Source of the DNA: a bacterium | GTDB lineage: Bacteria > Patescibacteriota > Minisyncoccia > UBA6257 > 2-01-FULL-56-20 | Reading direction: 5' to 3' | Assembly (NCBI GenBank): GCA_021817655.1 | Contig: JAKAGE010000036.1 | Span: 1 to 7,857 of the forward strand | DNA: 7,857 nt | Part shown: piece by piece, positions 5,667 through 7,857 of the stretch | Numbering within the stretch: position 1 is the stretch's first letter | How the letters are laid out: every line of letters begins with the position of its first letter | Notes under the pieces: model-generated | Database searches by the model: none | The model's input: the letters and a program-made list of their open reading frames with translations, nothing else | What the model was told of the DNA's origin: nothing | Position numbers and translations under genes: made by a program

Positions 5667-5688
5667 ACCCCGGGAATTGCCGTAGAAT
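5660..5688 (+). promoter_or_regulatory. Promoter of tRNA-Leu (TTGTCA, 17 bases, TAGAAT)
   Basis: TTGTCA (5660-5665) and TAGAAT (5683-5688) are 17 bases apart, each one base from consensus. Transcription is expected near 5695, giving a precursor with only about three extra 5' bases before the tRNA at 5698. Confidence 0.65.
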
Positions 5689-5697
5689 AAGGGCGTA

Positions 5698-5778
5698 GCC
5701 CAGGTGGTGAAATGGCAGACACGCGAGCTTTAGGAGCTCGTGCCGCAAGGCGTAGGGGTTCGAGTCCTCTCCTGGGCA
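5698..5778 (+). tRNA. tRNA-Leu (anticodon UAG)
   Basis: The acceptor arms GCCCAGG (5698-5704) and CCTGGGC (5771-5777) pair perfectly, with A as discriminator. The anticodon stem CGAGC/GCTCG (5724-5728, 5736-5740) closes the loop TTTAGGA with anticodon TAG at 5731-5733, reading CUA and probably other CUN codons. A long variable arm with GCC/GGC around GCAA (about 5741-5753) marks a class II tRNA, and the T arm is AGGGG-TTCGAGT-CCTCT with one G-T pair. The 3' CCA is not encoded (ACAT follows), so it must be added by the CCA enzyme. Its 3' end faces the recombinase gene only about 40 bases away. Confidence 0.95.
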
Positions 5779-5802
5779 CATCGTTATGAAAATTGCCGGG
5801 CG

Positions 5803-5823
5803 GGCGCGGAGGCGCCTTCTATT
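5803..5823 (+). terminator. Weak terminator candidate after the tRNA
   Basis: GGCGC (5803-5807) and GCGCC (5812-5816) enclose GGAG and are followed by TTCTATT. The stem is short, and the tract overlaps the last codons of the convergent recombinase gene. It could separate the tRNA from the antisense of that gene. Confidence 0.35.
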
Positions 5824-6769
5824 CCTCCCGCCGCTTCCCGTGGAACGCCTTGTGCACCTCGCGGAGCTGTTTGTTCGTGAGATGGGTGTAGATCTGCGTG
5901 GTCGAGATGTTGGCGTGGCCGAGGAGCTCTTGCACGGAGCGGAGGTCGGCGCCGTTCACGAGGAGGTCGGTGGCAAAGCTGTGGCGGAGGAGGTGCGCGT
6001 GGATCTTGTTCGGGATGCCCGCCTGTGTGGCGCGTGCGACGACGAGGCGCTGGACGGCGCGCTGGGTGATGGGGCCGATCACGCGGCCGCGGCGGTCGAT
6101 GCTGACGAAGAGCCGGTCGTCGGCGTCGCCTGCGCCGCCGGCTTTCGCGCGCGCGGCGAGATAGCGTTCCGTTGCCTCCCGCGCGGTGCCGGAGATGAAG
6201 ACGACGCGGAGTTTGTCGCCCTTGCCGCGCACGGAGAGTTCGCCGCGGCGAAGGTCGATGGTGCGGGGGAGCGTGCAGAGTTCCGAGAGCCGGAGACCGG
6301 TCGAAAAGAACAGCTCAAGCACGGCTTTGTCCCGTAGGTCGCGGAGCGAACCGCCCTTCGGCGCCGCGAGCAGACGCTCGAGATCGCCGTATTCGAGCAC
6401 GTCGATCTGGCGCGCCGGCACTTTGGGCAGTTCGATCTTTTCCGCGGCGAGCGTTTCCACGTCGCGCTTCGCGAGGTATTTCAAAAAGTTGCGGAGGGCG
6501 ATGGCGTAATAGCCCTGCGTGATCCGCTTGATCCCGCGCCGCGCGAGCGCCACGCGAAAGTCGCGCACGACGCTGTCCGTGATCTCCGCAGGGCGGCTTA
6601 CGCCCGTGGATCCGAGGAACGCGAGCAGATAATGGCGGTAATTCTCACTTGTGCGGGGGGAGCGGTTCTTTTCGATCTCAAGATAATTGAGATAATCCTG
6701 CAGCAGGCGTCCGATCTCGCTCTTCGGAATGCTGTTGCCATGAGGTCCGTTCGTCGGCGCTTTCATCAC
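5819..6769 (-). CDS. XerC/XerD-type tyrosine recombinase
   Basis: A 316-residue site-specific recombinase. The N-terminal SAM-like core-binding domain spans about 18-105 (LLQDYLNYLEIEKNRSP, RNFLKYL) and the catalytic domain about 122-310. All active-site residues of the family are visible: R160 in STGLRLSEL, K183 in RGKGDK, H259 and R262 in HLLRH, H285 in LLGHANISTTQ, and the nucleophile Y294 in QIYTH, with XerD-like spacing between H285 and Y294. Family members cut and rejoin DNA through a 3'-phosphotyrosine; Xer proteins resolve chromosome dimers at dif. Length is close to XerC/XerD (about 300) with a short N-terminal extension. The start is GTG at 6769 directly followed by ATG at 6766. A TATAAT box five bases upstream implies a leaderless mRNA. 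It could be the housekeeping Xer or the integrase of an element at the adjacent tRNA; domain size and sequence favour Xer. Confidence 0.93.
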   Translation of the reverse strand: MMKAPTNGPHGNSIPKSEIGRLLQDYLNYLEIEKNRSPRTSENYRHYLLAFLGSTGVSRPAEITDSVVRDFRVALARRGIKRITQGYYAIALRNFLKYLAKRDVETLAAEKIELPKVPARQIDVLEYGDLERLLAAPKGGSLRDLRDKAVLELFFSTGLRLSELCTLPRTIDLRRGELSVRGKGDKLRVVFISGTAREATERYLAARAKAGGAGDADDRLFVSIDRRGRVIGPITQRAVQRLVVARATQAGIPNKIHAHLLRHSFATDLLVNGADLRSVQELLGHANISTTQIYTHLTNKQLREVHKAFHGKRREE

Positions 6770-6774
6770 TGTTC

Positions 6775-6780
6775 ATTATA
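6775..6780 (-). promoter_or_regulatory. -10 box (TATAAT) of the recombinase gene
   Basis: A perfect TATAAT on the - strand is followed by five bases and then GTGATG. With normal spacing the transcript starts at or inside the start codons. No convincing -35 is present at 16-18 bases, so expression may be low or need an activator. Confidence 0.5.
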
Positions 6781-6817
6781 CCGTGATGTGTCGTAAAACG
6801 CGGAGGAGGCGTGGCGT

Positions 6818-6846
6818 TTGACGCCAAATATGATAAATGGTTCAAT
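6818..6846 (+). promoter_or_regulatory. Promoter of the 44-codon gene (TTGACG, 17 bases, TGG-TTCAAT)
   Basis: TTGACG (6818-6823), a 17-base spacer ending in TGG, and TTCAAT (6841-6846, four of six matches) have the same TGn-extended design as the promoters of units A and B. Transcription would begin near 6853, just before the Shine-Dalgarno site. Confidence 0.5.
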
Positions 6847-6854
6847 ATATGAAG

Positions 6855-6865
6855 AGGGGAGGAGG
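6855..6865 (+). promoter_or_regulatory. Purine-rich Shine-Dalgarno (AGGGGAGGAGG) of the 44-codon gene
   Basis: An 11-base purine run containing two GGAGG-like cores ends four bases before the ATG at 6870. It is the strongest ribosome site in the window and the main argument that this short frame is translated. Confidence 0.75.
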
Positions 6866-6869
6866 CACT

Positions 6870-7004
6870 ATGAAGCGGATCAGAGTTTTCTGCGTCGAGC
6901 TCATTTTTGCATTGGCTGCGCCGCTGGAGCTGTTTTATGAATGCGCGAAGCGCTTCGGGACGCGGCCGAAGTATCGCGGCGGTGATGCCTCCTTGTTTAT
7001 TTAG
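6870..7004 (+). CDS. 44-residue microprotein in its own transcription unit
   Basis: The ATG at 6870 opens a 44-codon frame ending in TAG at 7002-7004. The product begins with basic residues (MKRIR), continues with a hydrophobic/amphipathic segment at about 6-24 (VFCVELIFALAAPLELFYE) containing P18 and C8, and ends in a basic region KRFGTRPKYR (27-36) and a short tail. It looks like a small membrane-associated peptide, although the two glutamates within the hydrophobic part (E10, E20) make an amphipathic surface helix as likely as a transmembrane one. Upstream are a -35/-10 pair and a very strong Shine-Dalgarno; downstream is a GC-rich terminator 13 bases after the stop. Together these make a compact complete gene in what would otherwise be a 328-base gap between the recombinase and rpsO. 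I recognise no homologue; a small regulator, toxin-like peptide or assembly factor are all possible. Confidence 0.65.
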   Translation: MKRIRVFCVELIFALAAPLELFYECAKRFGTRPKYRGGDASLFI

Positions 7005-7016
7005 GATCTGCGTTTC

Positions 7017-7050
7017 CGGCCACTGCCTTTCGGGCGGTGGCCGTTCTCTT
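7017..7050 (+). terminator. Intrinsic terminator of the 44-codon gene
   Basis: An 11-base-pair stem (7017-7027 with 7033-7043, one T-G wobble) encloses TTTCG and is followed by TTCTCTT. It also insulates rpsO from upstream transcription. Confidence 0.75.
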
Positions 7051-7063
7051 GCCCGATGAAAAC

Positions 7064-7092
7064 TTGCTAAAATTTTCCAGATGATGTATCAT
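7064..7092 (+). promoter_or_regulatory. Promoter of rpsO (TTGCTA, 17 bases, TATCAT)
   Basis: TTGCTA (7064-7069) and TATCAT (7087-7092, one mismatch) are 17 bases apart. The -10 box ends five bases before GTGATG at 7098, so the mRNA is expected to be leaderless. Confidence 0.6.
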
Positions 7093-7097
7093 AGTTC

Positions 7098-7367
7098 GTG
7101 ATGTTGACCAAACGAGTAAAAGCCCGCATCGTGGGCGAACACCAGGCGCACGACAAGGACACCGGCTCCGCCCAGGTGCAGATCGCCATGACCTCGCGCC
7201 AGATCGATGAGCTTGCGTCCCATCTCAAGAAGAACCCGAAGGACAACCACTCCCGGCGCGGCCTGCTCAAGATGGTCTCCAAGCGCCGCAAACTGCTGGC
7301 GTATCTGAAGAAGACCGAGCCGTCTTCGTACGAGAAATTGATCAAGAAGCTCGATCTTAAGCGCTAA
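7098..7367 (+). CDS. rpsO: 30S ribosomal protein S15
   Basis: An 89-residue protein from GTG at 7098, or 88 from ATG at 7101, against 89 in E. coli. It contains the S15 signatures DTGSAQVQ (about 21-28) and DNHSRRGLLKMVSKRRKLLAYL (about 49-70), which bind 16S rRNA in the central domain as a primary step of small-subunit assembly. The start codons GTGATG lie five bases after a -10 box and no Shine-Dalgarno is present, so a leaderless mRNA is likely. If so, the leader-pseudoknot autoregulation known for E. coli rpsO cannot operate here. The TAA stop overlaps the ATG of the next gene (TAATG), coupling the NYN protein to S15 synthesis. In many bacteria pnp follows rpsO; here a NYN-domain gene takes that place. 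Confidence 0.97.
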   Translation: MMLTKRVKARIVGEHQAHDKDTGSAQVQIAMTSRQIDELASHLKKNPKDNHSRRGLLKMVSKRRKLLAYLKKTEPSSYEKLIKKLDLKR

Positions 7368-7857
7368 TGAAATCGGAAACGCAATATTCCAACCAGCGGG
7401 TTGGGATTTTTGTTGATGTGGCCAATCTGTACCACTCGGCAAAGAACCTGTACCAGGGCCGCGTGAATTACGCGGAGCTCATCAAGCATCTTGTCGGGGG
7501 CCGACAGCTCATCCGTGCGATGGCGTACGTGGTGCGCAGCGAAGGGGTGGAGCCCCAGCATGCGGCAGGGCATGGCGAGCGGCATGCCGCCGGGCCCGGC
7601 ATGAGCGCCGCTTCGATGCGCCGCGAACGCATGGCGGAGAAAGATCAGGCGGCGGCGGCCGAGCTTGTTCCGGCATCCTTGAGCAGCGAAGGGAGCGGCG
7701 GCACTTCATCCGAGGCAAGCTTTTTCGAAGCGCTTGAGAAAGCGGGGCTGGAGTTGCGCATGAAGGACCTGCAGATCTATGCCGGCGGCATGAAGAAGGG
7801 CGACTGGGACGTCGGGCTTACGGTGGACGTCATCCGCATGATGCCGTTCCTCGATGT
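7367..7857 (+). CDS. NYN-domain (LabA/DUF88-like) PIN-fold protein, 3' end outside the window
   Basis: The visible 163 residues begin at the ATG overlapping the rpsO stop by one base (TAATG). The first strand carries VGIFVDVANLYHSAKNLY (12-29), whose aspartate D17 and asparagine N20 match the NYN pattern of a metal-binding acidic residue and the following N-L-Y. Later come the strand QIYAGG (136-141) and KKGDWDVGLTVDVIRMM (143-159) with D146, D148 and D154, the second acidic cluster of the fold. These proteins are proposed ribonucleases acting on structured RNA. Between strand RAMAYVVRSEG (50-60) and the helix SFFEALEKAGLELR (118-131), where related proteins as I recall have a short linker, lies an Ala/Gly/Ser/His-rich and apparently disordered insert of about 55 residues. 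The last acidic strand of the domain lies beyond the window. Coupling to S15 suggests a role in rRNA or mRNA turnover, which is inference. Confidence 0.85.
   Translation, partial: MKSETQYSNQRVGIFVDVANLYHSAKNLYQGRVNYAELIKHLVGGRQLIRAMAYVVRSEGVEPQHAAGHGERHAAGPGMSAASMRRERMAEKDQAAAAELVPASLSSEGSGGTSSEASFFEALEKAGLELRMKDLQIYAGGMKKGDWDVGLTVDVIRMMPFLD

Noticed and set aside
5568..5697. dif-like site between unit B and the tRNA
   Set aside because: The AT-rich ATTAATTATATACC recalls the dif centre, but no paired 11-base recombinase arms of acceptable similarity were found there or beside the recombinase gene.
5786..6337. 183-codon open frame on the + strand
   Set aside because: It is antisense to the catalytic domain of the recombinase; its Val/Ala/Glu/Asp-rich product mirrors the GC-rich codons of that gene.
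1..7857. CRISPR array, insertion sequence or phage genes
   Set aside because: No regularly spaced repeats, terminal inverted repeats with transposase, or phage structural motifs were seen; the only recombination gene is the Xer-type one.

Overview
The window looks like a chromosomal segment from an uncultured Patescibacteria / Candidate Phyla Radiation bacterium, probably of the Parcubacteria or a related lineage. The lineage is inferred, not tested. It rests on a tandem run of small two-helix type IV secretion (VirB2/TrbC-like) pilins, a companion protein with DYSIVY / DACKL / LSFC motifs that I associate with such loci, several short all-helical proteins I cannot name, and a NYN-domain nuclease fused translationally to rpsO. 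No phage, insertion sequence or CRISPR array was seen.

Left part (1-2174, + strand): the 3' end of the companion gene, followed by four pilin paralogues (439-822, 825-1163, 1242-1637, 1733-2125) and a strong bidirectional terminator. Three pilins have signal peptides. The second seems to start exactly at its would-be cleavage site. The last two are each preceded by a near-identical 14-base motif.

Middle part (2184-5567, - strand): four genes in two transcription units, facing the pilins tail to tail. Unit A has its own sigma-70-like promoter and encodes a helical cytoplasmic protein (3416-4045). This is coupled by an ATGA overlap to a five-helix membrane protein with a proline-rich stalk and a predicted beta-rich outer domain (2226-3419). 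Unit B encodes a 358-residue helical protein and a 97-residue helical protein separated by one base. A palindromic terminator of unit B sits directly against the promoter of unit A. I do not recognise these four proteins. Their position beside pilin genes and their membrane/stalk design make a cell-envelope or secretion role plausible but unproven.

Right part (5660-7857): tRNA-Leu(UAG), whose promoter shares its -35 bases with the divergent unit B promoter; a XerC/XerD-type tyrosine recombinase pointing at the tRNA 3' end; a self-contained 44-codon gene with its own promoter, Shine-Dalgarno and terminator; then rpsO and a NYN-domain protein running off the window.

The sequence suggests two initiation styles. 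Strong Shine-Dalgarno sites precede both unit A genes and the 44-codon gene. The first pilin, the recombinase and rpsO instead have a -10 box 5-7 bases from a doubled start codon (ATGATG or GTGATG), as expected for leaderless mRNAs. Several promoters also carry a TGn extension.
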